Part shown: positions 45,087 to 54,865 of the stretch, piece after piece
How the letters are laid out: each line of letters begins with the position of its first letter
How positions within the stretch are numbered: the stretch's first letter is position 1
Assembly: GCA_900471485.1 (NCBI GenBank)
Contig: UCEU01000009.1
Span: 119,559 to 183,558, forward strand
Direction of reading: 5' to 3'
Origin: Hyphomicrobiales bacterium
Lineage (GTDB): Bacteria > Pseudomonadota > Alphaproteobacteria > Rhizobiales > Rhizobiaceae
Length of the DNA: 64,000 nucleotides
Notes under the pieces: model-generated
Database searches by the model: none
Told to the model about the DNA's origin: nothing
The model's input: the letters and a program-made list of their open reading frames with translations, nothing else
Translations under genes and position numbers: made by a program

Positions 45087-46268
45087 ATGGCCACTGCCAC
45101 CGCGAAGCCGGACGTCCGTCCGAACAACACCCATTTTTCTTCTGGCCCTTGCTCGAAGCGCCCCGGTTGGTCGCTCGAAGCCCTTTCCGACGCGCCGCTT
45201 GGCCGCTCGCATCGCGCGAAAGTCGGAAAGACGAAGCTCAAGCAGGCCATTGATCTCACGCGCGAAGTTCTCGAAGTGCCTGCGGATTACCGCATCGGCA
45301 TCGTTCCCGCTTCCGATACCGGCGCCGTCGAAATGGCGCTCTGGTCGCTGCTCGGCGAGCGCGGCGTCGACATGGTCGCCTGGGAAAGCTTTGGCGCCGG
45401 TTGGGTCACTGACGTCGTCAAGCAGTTGAAGCTGAAGGACGTTCGCAAGATCGAAGCCGGTTACGGCGAACTGCCTGACCTTTCGACCATCGATTTCGAC
45501 CGCGACGTCGTCTTCACCTGGAACGGCACCACCTCGGGCGTTCGCGTTCCCAATGGCGATTTCATTCCCGCCGACCGCAAGGGCCTGACGATCTGCGACG
45601 CGACCTCTGCCGCCTTCGCGCAGAACCTCGATTTCGCCAAGCTCGATGTCGTCACCTTCTCCTGGCAGAAGGTTCTCGGCGGTGAGGGCGCTCATGGCGT
45701 CATCATCCTGTCGCCGCGTGCCGTCGAGCGTCTCACCACCTACGCACCGGCCTGGCCGCTGCCGAAGATCTTCCGCATGACCTCGGGCGGCAAGCTGATC
45801 GAAGGCATCTTCACCGGCGAAACGATCAACACGCCGTCGATGCTCTGCGTCGAGGACTATATCGATGCGCTGCTGTGGTCGAAGGACGTTGGCGGTCTCA
45901 AGGGCCTGATGGCTCGCGCCGACGCCAACGCCAAGGTCATCGCCGACTTCGTCGCTGCCAATGACTGGATCGCCAACCTGGCGGTCAAGGTCGAGACGGC
46001 TTCCAACACCTCGGTTTGCCTGAAGATTACCGACAAGGACGTTCTGGCGCTCGACGCCGACGGCCAGGCGAACTTCGCCAAGGGCATCGTCAGCCTGCTC
46101 GACAAGGAAGGTGTCGCCTACGACATCGGCCATTACCGCGACGCGCCGTCTGGCCTGCGCATCTGGGCCGGCGCCACGATCGAAACTGCAGACATGCAGA
46201 AGCTGATGCCGTGGCTCTCCTGGGCGTTTTCGACCCAGAAGGCGACGCTTTCCCAGGCCGCTGCCTGA
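45087..46268 (+). CDS. serC: Phosphoserine aminotransferase
   Basis: A 393-residue PLP enzyme that makes phosphoserine from 3-phosphohydroxypyruvate and glutamate (second step of serine synthesis). The PLP lysine is K195 in [25 protein letters not shown] marks the N-terminus. It is of the alphaproteobacterial type (about 390 residues). The ATG at 45087 has a GGAAGGG site and lies after the serC leader motif. serA follows 86 bases on. Confidence 0.95.
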   Translation: MATATAKPDVRPNNTHFSSGPCSKRPGWSLEALSDAPLGRSHRAKVGKTKLKQAIDLTREVLEVPADYRIGIVPASDTGAVEMALWSLLGERGVDMVAWESFGAGWVTDVVKQLKLKDVRKIEAGYGELPDLSTIDFDRDVVFTWNGTTSGVRVPNGDFIPADRKGLTICDATSAAFAQNLDFAKLDVVTFSWQKVLGGEGAHGVIILSPRAVERLTTYAPAWPLPKIFRMTSGGKLIEGIFTGETINTPSMLCVEDYIDALLWSKDVGGLKGLMARADANAKVIADFVAANDWIANLAVKVETASNTSVCLKITDKDVLALDADGQANFAKGIVSLLDKEGVAYDIGHYRDAPSGLRIWAGATIETADMQKLMPWLSWAFSTQKATLSQAAA

Positions 46269-46281
46269 GTCGATCGCATCC

Positions 46282-46304
46282 GGCTCCGCTGAAAAAGCGG
46301 AGCC
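46282..46304 (+). other. Hairpin between serC and serA
   Basis: Perfect 9-bp stem GGCTCCGCT / AGCGGAGCC, loop GAAAA, without a T run. More likely an RNA processing or stabilising element inside the serCA message than a terminator. Confidence 0.45.
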
Positions 46305-46354
46305 TCGCAATCCCGATTACATTCCATCGTTGAACCTTTTGAAGGAAGCCCCCA

Positions 46355-47950
46355 ATGGCACCTCGCGTTCTCGTATCCGACGAACTGTCGGAAACCGCCG
46401 TCCAGATCTTCCGTGATCGCGGCGTAGATGTCGATTTCCAGCCGCAGCTCGGCAAGGACAAGGACAAGCTCGCCGAAATCATCGGCAATTACGACGGTCT
46501 CGCCATCCGTTCCGCCACCAAGGCGACGGAAAAGCTGATCGCCGCCGCGAACAACCTGAAGGTCATCGGCCGCGCCGGCATCGGCGTCGACAATGTCGAT
46601 ATCCCGGCTGCGTCGAAGCGCGGCATCATCGTCATGAACACGCCGTTCGGCAACTCGATCACGACGGCCGAACACGCCATCGCGCTGATGTTCGCCGTTG
46701 CCCGCCAGCTGCCTGCAGCGGACGTGTCCACGCAGGCCGGCAAGTGGGAAAAGTCGAAGTTCATGGGTGTCGAGATCACCGGCAAGACGCTCGGCGTCAT
46801 CGGCGCCGGCAATATCGGCGGCATCGTCTGCAAGAAGGCCATCGGGCTGGGCATGCACGTTCTCGCCTACGACCCCTTCCTCTCGGCTGAGCGCGCTCAG
46901 GAAATGGGCGTCACCAAGGTCGAGCTCGACGAGCTGCTGGCCAAGGCCGACTTCATCACGCTGCACGTGCCGATGACCGACAAGACCAATGGCATCCTCG
47001 GCAAGGAAAACCTTGCCAAGACCAAGCCCGGCGTTCGCATCATCAACTGCGCCCGTGGCGGCCTGGTTGACGAGGCGGCACTTGCCGAAGCCATCAAGTC
47101 CGGCCACGTCGCCGGCGCCGGCTTCGATGTCTTCGAAGTCGAGCCTGCCAAGGAAAGCCCGCTGTTCGGCCTGCCGAACGTCGTCTGCACGCCGCATCTC
47201 GGCGCGTCGACCACGGAAGCGCAGGAAAACGTTGCCCTGCAGGTTGCCGAGCAGATGTCGGACTATCTCGTCAAGGGTGCCGTTTCCAACGCCATCAACA
47301 TGCCGTCGATCACCGCTGAAGAAGCGCCGATCCTGAAGCCGTTCATCAAGCTCGCCGACGTTCTCGGCGCCTTCGTCGGCCAGGTCTCGGAAGATCCGAT
47401 CAAGGAAATCGAGATCCTCTATGATGGCGCCACCGCCACGATGAACACCAAGGCGCTGACATCCGCGCTGCTGGCCGGCCTCATCCGCAACCAGGTCGCC
47501 GACGTCAACATGGTTTCCGCGCCGATCATGATCAAGGAAAAGGGTATCGTGCTCTCCGAGGTCAAGCGCGACAAGACCGGCGTCTACGATGGCTACATCA
47601 AGCTCACGGTGACCACCGACAAGCAGACCCGTTCCGTTGCCGGCACGGTGTTCTCCGATGGAAAGCCGCGCTTCATCCAGATCAAGGGCATCAACCTTGA
47701 CGCCGATGTCGGCGCCAACATGGTCTACATCTCCAACACCGACGTTCCCGGCATGATCGGCTTCATCGGCACGACGCTGGGTGCGGCTGGCGTCAACATC
47801 GCCAACTTCCAGCTCGGCCGTGGCGAGCAGGGCGGCGATGCGATCGCGCTGCTTTATGTCGACGGTCCCGTCGGTGACGACGTTCTTGCAAAATTGACCG
47901 CCAACACAGCAATCCGACAGGCCAAGCCGCTCGTATTTGCTGTCGACTGA
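46355..47950 (+). CDS. serA: D-3-phosphoglycerate dehydrogenase (long type)
   Basis: A 531-residue NAD enzyme, first step of serine synthesis. The substrate and NAD domains contain IGRAGIGVDNVDI (about 72), GVIGAGNIGGIVC (about 148), the Arg of INCARGGLVDEAAL (about 231–245) and the catalytic His of VCTPHLGAS (about 282). The C-terminal third holds the ASB domain and an ACT domain (NTDVPGMIGFIGTTLGAAGVNIANFQLGR) for serine feedback. This long form is usual in alphaproteobacteria. A terminator follows. Confidence 0.96.
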   Translation: MAPRVLVSDELSETAVQIFRDRGVDVDFQPQLGKDKDKLAEIIGNYDGLAIRSATKATEKLIAAANNLKVIGRAGIGVDNVDIPAASKRGIIVMNTPFGNSITTAEHAIALMFAVARQLPAADVSTQAGKWEKSKFMGVEITGKTLGVIGAGNIGGIVCKKAIGLGMHVLAYDPFLSAERAQEMGVTKVELDELLAKADFITLHVPMTDKTNGILGKENLAKTKPGVRIINCARGGLVDEAALAEAIKSGHVAGAGFDVFEVEPAKESPLFGLPNVVCTPHLGASTTEAQENVALQVAEQMSDYLVKGAVSNAINMPSITAEEAPILKPFIKLADVLGAFVGQVSEDPIKEIEILYDGATATMNTKALTSALLAGLIRNQVADVNMVSAPIMIKEKGIVLSEVKRDKTGVYDGYIKLTVTTDKQTRSVAGTVFSDGKPRFIQIKGINLDADVGANMVYISNTDVPGMIGFIGTTLGAAGVNIANFQLGRGEQGGDAIALLYVDGPVGDDVLAKLTANTAIRQAKPLVFAVD

Positions 47951-47978
47951 GCTTTCCTCCCAGGGAAGATGTGAAGAG

Positions 47979-48007
47979 ACCCGGCGCAGGCGACTGTGCC
48001 GGGTTTT
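47979..48007 (+). terminator. Terminator after serA
   Basis: Stem ACCCGGC / GCCGGGT (47979–47985 and 47998–48004) followed by TTTTCTG. Confidence 0.78.
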
Positions 48008-48103
48008 CTGTTCGTGCAGGCTCTCACCCGCCGTTGAATGGAAGGTTGCCGGCGCTATTTACGGCTCTGCGTGCCGTTCCGGCCGATCATAATGGAGATT
48101 TTC

Positions 48104-48256
48104 ATGACACGATTTGCCGTTGCCATTGCGCTCACCTCGATGCTGGCGCTTTCGTCCTGCGCCAATACCGCCAACGGCCTGGCCCGCGATGGCCGGCAGA
48201 TGGGCAATGCGCTTGATGACAGCACGCACCGCGTCCTGAAGGCCGGGCAGAACTGA
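48104..48256 (+). CDS. Entericidin-like small lipoprotein
   Basis: A 50-residue lipoprotein. The signal peptide MTRFAVAIALTSMLALSSC ends in a lipobox (LSSC, Cys at residue 19), followed by a short mature part (ANTANGLARDGRQMGNAL) with the entericidin pattern. Enterobacterial EcnA/EcnB form an antidote/toxin pair of stationary-phase lysis; alphaproteobacteria usually have one copy and its role is uncertain. The ATG has a GGAG site 8–11 bases upstream. Single-gene unit. Confidence 0.85.
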   Translation: MTRFAVAIALTSMLALSSCANTANGLARDGRQMGNALDDSTHRVLKAGQN

Positions 48257-48457
48257 TCCGTTTCGCTGGCTTAGGCCTCGTGGAGGCTGGTTTCGACCGG
48301 CCTCCGGCTACCTGTATGTTACCGTAAAGTACTTACATTTTCACCGTCGCTATGTCTCCCTAGGTCGCTCCCGCCAAGGCGGGTCGAGACCAAGAAGAAC
48401 CGGATAGGTCACGGGCGAAACGGCTTGCGCCGCTCTGCCCGACAGGGAGAGCGAGCT

Positions 48458-49900
48458 ATGAGCAAGGTGACGTTCTTGCAGGCGCGTGCCGTGGCGTTGG
48501 CCATGAGCCTGATCATTCCCTTCACCGTCGGGCAGCCCTTTTCCGCCGTGGCGCAGCAGGCTGCTCCCGCCACCAATACGACGGCGGATGACGACGACAC
48601 GCCGGCGCCGCTCACCGAAGACGAATTGCAAGTCCTCGTGGCGCGCATCGCGCTCTATCCCGATGAACTGGTGGCGGTGGTGACCTCGGCGTCGCTCTAT
48701 CCCCTGCAGATCGTCGAGGCGGCGCGTTTCCTGGAAGAGCAGAAGAAGAACTCGAGCCTCAAGCCGAAGACCAGCTGGGACGGCAGCGTCATCTCGCTCC
48801 TGAACTATCCCGATATCGTCAAGATGATGAGTGAGGATCTCGACTGGACGCAGCAGCTCGGCAGCGCGCTCGCCTATCAGCAGAAGGACGTGCTGATCGC
48901 CATCCAGGAGCTTCGCGAAAAGGCAGTGGCGGATGGCGTCATCAAGACCGACGACAAGATGAAGGTGGAGACCAAGAACGACAACATCGTCATCTCCTCG
49001 GCGAGCACCGAGATGGTCTATGTGCCGAAATACGAGCCGCAGATGCTCTATGATCCGGCCTATGAGCCGGTGCCGGTCAGCTACTATCCGGATCCCTATC
49101 CCTACTACTACTACCCGACCGCTGCCTTCTTCGCCGGTGCGGTGACCGGTGCGATCTGGGCGGCCGCTGTCGATTGGGACGATTGGGGGGTATGGGGTGG
49201 ACGCTGGAACGGCGGCGATGTCGATATCGACTGCAACAACTGCTTCAACAACAGGAACTTCAACGGCAAGGTCAATCTGAACGACGTCGACTGGAAGAAT
49301 GTCGACCGCAGCAAAATCAAGTTCGACAAGAACCAGTTCGCCAATCTCGATCGCGACAAGTTCAAGAACGATTTCCGGGCCAACAAGGACAACAACATCG
49401 CCAATCGGGCCAAGGACATCCGTACCGACCGGCCTGCCGCCGGTGCCGGCGGAAACCGACCCACCAAGGTGTCTGTCGACGATGTGCGCAAGAGCAAGAT
49501 CGATGCCGCCGCCAAGCGCGACCGGGCAGGCCAGCCAGGCGCCGGCAACAGGACGCCGGGCGCCAATGCGGGCAATCGCGGCGGCGGTGGGCAGCAACAG
49601 GCGCGGCCGAAGGCCGGCAATGCCAACGTCGCCAACAAGGCGCGCAACACCAACGCCAACAGGCCGGCCGGCAAGCCGAAGCCCGGCGGCAAGATCGATC
49701 GCGGCGGCGGCAAGAACCCCTCGGCGCTCGGTCGCGTCCAGAGCGGCAAGGTAACCCACATGCAGTCAAACCGTGGACGCCAGTCGATGGGCGGCGGCCA
49801 CGGCGGCGGTGGAAGACAGATGCATCGCCCGCCACCGCGTCACGGCGGTGGTGGTGGCGGCGGTCGCGGTGGTGGCGGCCGTGGCGGCGGTCGGCGTTGA
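48458..49900 (+). CDS. DUF3300 secreted protein with low-complexity tail
   Basis: A 480-residue exported protein. The signal peptide is about residues 1–37 (ends AVAQQ). The DUF3300 domain (residues about 55–230) has LTEDELQVLVARIALYPDELVAVVTSASLYPLQIVEAARF and ends VYVPKYEPQMLYDPAYEP. A hydrophobic patch with GAVTGAIWAAAVDW follows, then an Asn/Asp/Lys-rich stretch and a Gly/His/Arg-rich tail (GGGGGGRGGGGRGGGRR). Function unknown. It is 21 bases upstream of a DUF2950 gene, a recurring pair. Confidence 0.86.
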   Translation: MSKVTFLQARAVALAMSLIIPFTVGQPFSAVAQQAAPATNTTADDDDTPAPLTEDELQVLVARIALYPDELVAVVTSASLYPLQIVEAARFLEEQKKNSSLKPKTSWDGSVISLLNYPDIVKMMSEDLDWTQQLGSALAYQQKDVLIAIQELREKAVADGVIKTDDKMKVETKNDNIVISSASTEMVYVPKYEPQMLYDPAYEPVPVSYYPDPYPYYYYPTAAFFAGAVTGAIWAAAVDWDDWGVWGGRWNGGDVDIDCNNCFNNRNFNGKVNLNDVDWKNVDRSKIKFDKNQFANLDRDKFKNDFRANKDNNIANRAKDIRTDRPAAGAGGNRPTKVSVDDVRKSKIDAAAKRDRAGQPGAGNRTPGANAGNRGGGGQQQARPKAGNANVANKARNTNANRPAGKPKPGGKIDRGGGKNPSALGRVQSGKVTHMQSNRGRQSMGGGHGGGGRQMHRPPPRHGGGGGGGRGGGGRGGGRR

Positions 49901-49921
49901 TAGGCGGGAAGGAGAACGGAC

Positions 49922-50878
49922 ATGGCAAACGTCATTGCGAAAATGCTCCTGCTCGGCGCGCTCTCGGCGAGCGTTTCGATCGCGGCGCTCGGATCAAGCG
50001 TCGCCGCCGACAAGACCCATCGGCCGCTCGAGGCCTACGTGTCGGACAAGATGCCGCCCACCTTCGATACCGCCGAGCAGGCAATCGAGGCGTTCAAGAC
50101 CACGATGGCGACCGGCGATTTCGACAAGCTCGCCGATCTTCTCGGACTGGACGCGGCCAGGACGAAGACCAGCGACGGGGTTATGGATACCTATGCGGAT
50201 ATCCAGGCGGGGCTGAAGAAGAAGCTTGTCGTCGAAGATGTCGACGGCAGCAAGGTGCTGGAGATCGGCGACGATCTCTGGCCGCTGCCGTTTCCGATCA
50301 GCAAGGACAAGGACGGGAAATGGGCGTTCGATACCTTTGCCGGGCTGGACGAGATCGCCGACCGGCTGATCGGACAGAACGAACTTGAGACCATCGATAC
50401 GATGCGCGCCTATGTCGATGCCCAGAACGACTACGCGCTGGAGGATCATGACGGCGATGGCGTTCTCGAATTCGCGCAGAAGATCATCAGCAGCGAGGGC
50501 AAGCAGGACGGCCTCTACTGGCCGACCGAACAGGGCGACGGCGAGGAAAGCCCCGCCGGCGCCGCTCTTGCCGATGGCGCGGTGCTGGCAAAGGCCAAGG
50601 CCGGGCAGGGGTATTTCGGCTACCACTACCGGGTGCTGACCAGCCAGGGGGATAACATCGCCGGAGGCAAGTACGATTACATCATCAACGGCAACATGAT
50701 TGCCGGTTTCGCTGCCGTCGCCTGGCCTGTCGAATACGGCGTGACGGGGGTCAACACCTTCCTCATCAGCCGCGACGGGGTGGCCTACCAGGCGGATCTC
50801 GGCGAGGACACCACGAAAATCGCGGAAGGAATCCGCACCTTCAATCCCGACGACAAATGGGAGGTCGTCAAGGATTAG
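49922..50878 (+). CDS. DUF2950 secreted protein
   Basis: A 318-residue exported protein with a signal peptide (about residues 1–29, ends SVAAD). The DUF2950 fold covers most of the rest (TAEQAIEAFKTTMATGDFDKLADLLG near residue 50; DGLYWPTEQGDGEESPAG; YFGYHYRVLTSQGDN; GFAAVAWPVEYGVTGVNTF). The function is unknown. It is 21 bases after the DUF3300 gene on the same strand, so the two are co-transcribed and probably work together in the periplasm. Confidence 0.88.
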   Translation: MANVIAKMLLLGALSASVSIAALGSSVAADKTHRPLEAYVSDKMPPTFDTAEQAIEAFKTTMATGDFDKLADLLGLDAARTKTSDGVMDTYADIQAGLKKKLVVEDVDGSKVLEIGDDLWPLPFPISKDKDGKWAFDTFAGLDEIADRLIGQNELETIDTMRAYVDAQNDYALEDHDGDGVLEFAQKIISSEGKQDGLYWPTEQGDGEESPAGAALADGAVLAKAKAGQGYFGYHYRVLTSQGDNIAGGKYDYIINGNMIAGFAAVAWPVEYGVTGVNTFLISRDGVAYQADLGEDTTKIAEGIRTFNPDDKWEVVKD

Positions 50879-51023
50879 CGGAGCATCGCGGTTCATGCCT
50901 CGCAGGGGTGGGACGCCGGCGCGTCATCCAGGCGATCGCATTCAGTATCGGAACCAAGGTTGCCGGCAGGGCATGTGTTGAAGGGCCGACACCTGTTGTG
51001 CCGACCCTCTTGGGGGAACGATC

Positions 51024-52454
51024 ATGACCATGCGATTGAAAATCCTGGCAGCAACCTTGCTGCTGGCCGGCTCGTCGCCGACAGGTTTGCTGGCCGCGGA
51101 TGATCTTACGGAAGAAGCGGCGGCGGCGATCGGTGCCGATGCCTACGTCTATCTCTATCCGCTCGTCACGATGGACGTGACGCGGGCGCAGGCGACCAAC
51201 GTCGAAGCGGGCAAGACCATGGGCCGCGGGCCGGCCAACCAGTTCACCAACGTTCCGGCCTTTCCGACCGCCGATTTCCGCGACGTCGTGCGGCCGAATT
51301 TCGACACGCTCTATTCGGTCGCCTGGCTCGACATGAGCAAGGAGCCGATGGTGGTTTCGGCGCCGGATACCAACGGACGCTTCTACCTGCTTCCCATGCT
51401 GGACATGTGGTCGGACGTCTTCGCGTCCCCCGGCTCGAGGACGACGGGCACGCAAAAGGTCAGCTTCGTCGTCGTGCCGCCTTCGTGGAAGGGAAAGGAT
51501 CTGCCGGAAGGGCTACAACGCATCGATGCGCCGACGCCATTTATCTGGGTCGTCGGCCGCACGAAAACGGACGGGCCCGATGATTATGACGCCGTGCACA
51601 AGATCCAGGCGGGCTATACGATCACGCCGCTATCGCAATGGGGCAAGGCCGCGACGCCCGCGAAGGTCACCATCGACCCCAAGATCGACATGAAGACGCC
51701 GCCGAAGAAGACGGTGGACGGCATGACGGGGGAAGAGTTCTTCGCCTATGCCGCGGAACTTCTGAAGGTCAATCCGCCGCATATCACCGATCAGCCGATC
51801 ATCGCCCAGATGAAGCGGATCGGGATCGAACCGGGCAAGAGCTTCGATGCGGCCAAGCTTTCGCCCGCTGTCGCCAAGGCGGTGCAGGGCGCGCCGGAGG
51901 CCGCGCAGAAGCTGATGGAGTGGAAGGTGCCGACACTGGCGCGCGTCGTCAACGGCTGGTCGATGAACACCGATACGATGGGCGTCTACGGCAATTACTA
52001 TCTCAAGCGTGCCATCGTGGCGCAACTGGGCCTGGGCGCCAACCTGCCTGAAGATGCGATCTATCCGCTGAACCTTGGCGACGAGAAGGGCACTCCGCTA
52101 TCCGGCGCCAACAACTACACGCTCCACTTCGAGAAGGAGGAGCTGCCGCCGGTCGACGCGTTCTGGTCGGTCACGCTCTACGATTCCGAGGGGTTCCAGG
52201 TCGGCAACAGCCTCAATCGCTTCGCGGTCAGCAGCTGGATGCCGTTCGTCTACAATGCCGATGGCTCGCTCGATCTCTATTTCCAGAATGCGAGCCCGGG
52301 AGAGAAGAAGGAGGCGAACTGGCTGCCGGCACCGGCGGGCGCCTTCAACCTGACGATGCGGCTTTACGGACCGAAGACAGCGGCGCTGACCGGCAGGTGG
52401 AACCCGCCACCGGTGACGATGGCGACGGCGCTCCAGCACCTGACGGCGGAGTAG
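51024..52454 (+). CDS. DUF1254/DUF1214 secreted protein
   Basis: A 476-residue exported protein with a signal peptide (about 1–25, ends LLAADD). The DUF1254 half (about 35–180) has GADAYVYLYPLVTMDVTRAQATN and RPNFDTLYSVAWLDMSKEP. The DUF1214 half (about 340–470) has NTDTMGVYGNYYLKRAIVAQLGLGANL and PVDAFWSVTLYDSEGF. The biochemical role is unknown. It sits 145 bases after the DUF2950 gene and may share its control. A strong two-way terminator follows. Confidence 0.9.
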   Translation: MTMRLKILAATLLLAGSSPTGLLAADDLTEEAAAAIGADAYVYLYPLVTMDVTRAQATNVEAGKTMGRGPANQFTNVPAFPTADFRDVVRPNFDTLYSVAWLDMSKEPMVVSAPDTNGRFYLLPMLDMWSDVFASPGSRTTGTQKVSFVVVPPSWKGKDLPEGLQRIDAPTPFIWVVGRTKTDGPDDYDAVHKIQAGYTITPLSQWGKAATPAKVTIDPKIDMKTPPKKTVDGMTGEEFFAYAAELLKVNPPHITDQPIIAQMKRIGIEPGKSFDAAKLSPAVAKAVQGAPEAAQKLMEWKVPTLARVVNGWSMNTDTMGVYGNYYLKRAIVAQLGLGANLPEDAIYPLNLGDEKGTPLSGANNYTLHFEKEELPPVDAFWSVTLYDSEGFQVGNSLNRFAVSSWMPFVYNADGSLDLYFQNASPGEKKEANWLPAPAGAFNLTMRLYGPKTAALTGRWNPPPVTMATALQHLTAE

Positions 52455-52465
52455 ACCGGCGCGAT

Positions 52466-52503
52466 GGCAGCGGAGGCGCACCGTTCGATGCGCCTCCGCT
52501 GCC
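52466..52503. terminator. Bidirectional hairpin between DUF1254 and zntA genes
   Basis: Perfect 15-bp stem GGCAGCGGAGGCGCA / TGCGCCTCCGCTGCC with an 8-base loop, between the ends of two convergent genes. Confidence 0.8.
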
Positions 52504-52505
52504 CC

Positions 52506-54794
52506 TTAATTGGCAGGCCGCAGCAGCCGGAGCGCGTTGATCGTTACCAGCACGGTCGCGCCTGTATCCGCCAGGATCGCGGGCCAGAGGCCGGTAATGC
52601 CGACGATGGTGGTGACGAGGAATACCGCCTTCAGCCCGAGCGCGATGGTGATGTTCTCGGCGATGTTGCGCATGGTGCGCTTGGAGAGCGCGATCATGGC
52701 GGCGACGTCGCTTACGCGGCCGTGGAGGATCGCGGCGTCGGCGGTTTCCAGTGCCACGTCGGTGCCGCCGCCCATGGCGATGCCGACATCGGCGGCGGCG
52801 AGCGCCGGGGCGTCGTTGATGCCGTCTCCGACCTTCGCCACGGTCAGGCCGCTGCGCTGCAGTTCGCCGACGATGCGCTGCTTGTCCTCCGGCATCAGCT
52901 CGGCCCGCACCTCGATGCCGAGCTTTTCGCCGATCGCTTTGGCGGTGCGGCTATTGTCGCCGGTGAGCATGACGATCCTGACGCCGTTGTCGGTCAGGGC
53001 CTTGAGGCCTGCCTTGGCGTCGTCGCGCGGCTCGTCGCGCATGGCTATGGCGCCGGCCAGAGTGTCGCCGATGATCAGCACGGAGACGGTCTTGCCATCG
53101 TCGTTGAGGGCGGAGATGCGTGCCGTCTGGTCTGCAGAGAGCGGGATGCGCTCGCCGGCTGCGGTCGGCGATCCCAGGAAGACAGATGTGCCCTCGACGC
53201 TCGCCGTCACGCCCTTGCCGCCGAGCGCCCTGGCGTCCGATGCGGCCGGGATGTTGATGCCAGCCTCGGCGGCCTTCGCGAGGATGGCGAGCGCAAGCGG
53301 GTGGCTCGAGCCTGTTTCCAGCGCGGCTGCATAGGTCAGGACATCCGCTTCCGAGCGGTCGAAGGGGATCACGTCCGTCACCTTCGGCTTGCCCTCGGTC
53401 AGGGTGCCGGTCTTGTCGAGTGCGACTGCGGTGACCTTGCCGAGCATTTCCAACACCGCGCCGCCCTTGAGCAGCAGGCCGCGTCGCGCGCCAGAGGATA
53501 GCGATGCGGCGATGGCCGCAGGCGTGGAGATAACAAGCGCGCAGGGGCATCCGATCAGGAGAATGGCGAGGCCCTTGTAGATCCACTCGTCCCATGCGCC
53601 GCCCGCAACGAGCGGAGGCAGCACGGCGACGAGAGCGGCGACCACGACGACGGCGGGTGTGTAGTAGCGCGAGAAGCGGTCGATGAAGCGTTCGGTCGGC
53701 GCCTTGGATTCCTGCGCCTCCTCGACCAGCCTGACGACGCGGGCAATGGTGTTGTCGGCGGCGGCCGCTGTTACCTTCACGCGAAGCGCCGCATCGCCAT
53801 TGACCGTGCCGGCGAAGACCGTATCGCCTTCGCCCTTGCGCACCGGCGTGCTCTCGCCCGTGACCGGCGCCTCGTCGATGGCGCTTTCGCCGGAGAGGAT
53901 GGTGCCATCGGCGGAGATGCGGTCGCCGGGGCGCACAAGAATGGTGGCGCCGACGGCCAGCGTTTCCGCCAGCACTTCACGCGTCTTGCCGTTTTCCTCG
54001 ACAAGCGCATTCTTGGGAACCAGCGTGGTGAGCGACTGGATGCTCTGGCGCGCCTTGCCGGCGGCCACGCCCTCCAGCAATTCGCCGACCAGAAACAGGA
54101 AGACGACGGTCGCGGCTTCCTCCGAGGCGTTGATGATCACCGCGCCGACGGCTGCGATGCTCATCAGCATCTCGATGGAAAACGGGGTGCCCGAGAGAGC
54201 CGCCATGACGGCGCGGCGGGCGATGGGGATCAGTCCCATCAGCATCGCGGCTATGAAGGCGTAAGAGGCGATGGCGGGAACGAGGTGCGCCACGGCATAG
54301 GCGACAACGAGCGCCGCGCCCGAGAGAATGGTGAGGCGGCCCTTCTTGCTCTGCCACCACGGACCGGTCATCGGCGCGTGATCGTGTCCATGCAGGCCCT
54401 CCAGCGCATCTGCCTTTGCGTCGTCGTGGTCGTGATGGGCGTGGCTGCCGCGATCGTGGTCGCCATGATCATGTTCGTGCTGGTGGCTATGGCCGCGGTG
54501 ATCATGTTCGTGATCGTCATGGCTGCAGCAGGCGTGGGTTTCCTCGGTGGCGAGTGGCGTCGCGGGCTGCCTGCCGGCGAGCTGGACCACGGCGTAACCG
54601 AGGCCGGTCACCTTCTTCTCGATGGCGGCGAGGTCGCCGCTGCCATCGTGGCGCACTGTCATCGTTCCCGAGGTGACGGACACCGAGACGTCCTCCACAC
54701 CAGGCATGCGCCTGACGGCGGTGTCGATCTTGGCCGCGCAGCTTGCGCAGTCCATGCCCTCGACCCTGTATCGCTTCTCGACCGTCTCGCCCAT
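52506..54794 (-). CDS. zntA: Zinc/cadmium/lead-type P1B ATPase
   Basis: A 762-residue heavy-metal efflux ATPase. The N-terminal metal domain has GMDCASCAAKID (about residues 13–24), followed by a histidine-rich loop (HDDHEHDHRGHSHQHEHDHGDHD-type run, described not repeated). The membrane part has CPC in LIGCPCALVIST; the phosphorylation site is DKTGT; GSSHPLA and GDGINDAPALAAADVGIAMG complete the set. The CPC and MerR partner point to Zn, Cd or Pb. ATG 54794 is preferred over 54812 because it has an AAGGAAG site and lies beyond the predicted transcription start; from 54812 the leader would be only about 6 bases. Confidence 0.93.
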   Translation of the reverse strand: MGETVEKRYRVEGMDCASCAAKIDTAVRRMPGVEDVSVSVTSGTMTVRHDGSGDLAAIEKKVTGLGYAVVQLAGRQPATPLATEETHACCSHDDHEHDHRGHSHQHEHDHGDHDRGSHAHHDHDDAKADALEGLHGHDHAPMTGPWWQSKKGRLTILSGAALVVAYAVAHLVPAIASYAFIAAMLMGLIPIARRAVMAALSGTPFSIEMLMSIAAVGAVIINASEEAATVVFLFLVGELLEGVAAGKARQSIQSLTTLVPKNALVEENGKTREVLAETLAVGATILVRPGDRISADGTILSGESAIDEAPVTGESTPVRKGEGDTVFAGTVNGDAALRVKVTAAAADNTIARVVRLVEEAQESKAPTERFIDRFSRYYTPAVVVVAALVAVLPPLVAGGAWDEWIYKGLAILLIGCPCALVISTPAAIAASLSSGARRGLLLKGGAVLEMLGKVTAVALDKTGTLTEGKPKVTDVIPFDRSEADVLTYAAALETGSSHPLALAILAKAAEAGINIPAASDARALGGKGVTASVEGTSVFLGSPTAAGERIPLSADQTARISALNDDGKTVSVLIIGDTLAGAIAMRDEPRDDAKAGLKALTDNGVRIVMLTGDNSRTAKAIGEKLGIEVRAELMPEDKQRIVGELQRSGLTVAKVGDGINDAPALAAADVGIAMGGGTDVALETADAAILHGRVSDVAAMIALSKRTMRNIAENITIALGLKAVFLVTTIVGITGLWPAILADTGATVLVTINALRLLRPAN

Positions 54795-54824
54795 GATCCG
54801 CTTCCTTGTCATCTGGAAGCATCC

Positions 54825-54855
54825 TACCTACATCCTCTAGTGGCTAGAGGTGCAA
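54825..54855 (-). promoter_or_regulatory. zntA promoter with MerR-type operator
   Basis: On the minus strand TTGCAC (54850–54855) and TAGGTA (54825–54830) are spaced by 19 bases, the overlong spacing of MerR-activated promoters. A perfect dyad CCTCTAG-TGG-CTAGAGG (54834–54850) fills the spacer, where a MerR-family dimer binds and untwists the DNA when metal is bound. Confidence 0.82.
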
Positions 54856-54865
54856 GAGGAAAATC

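Noticed and set aside
48314..48338. Partly symmetric sequence upstream of the DUF3300 gene (TTACCGTAAAGTACTTAC region)
   Set aside because: The arms match at only about half the positions; too weak for an operator claim.
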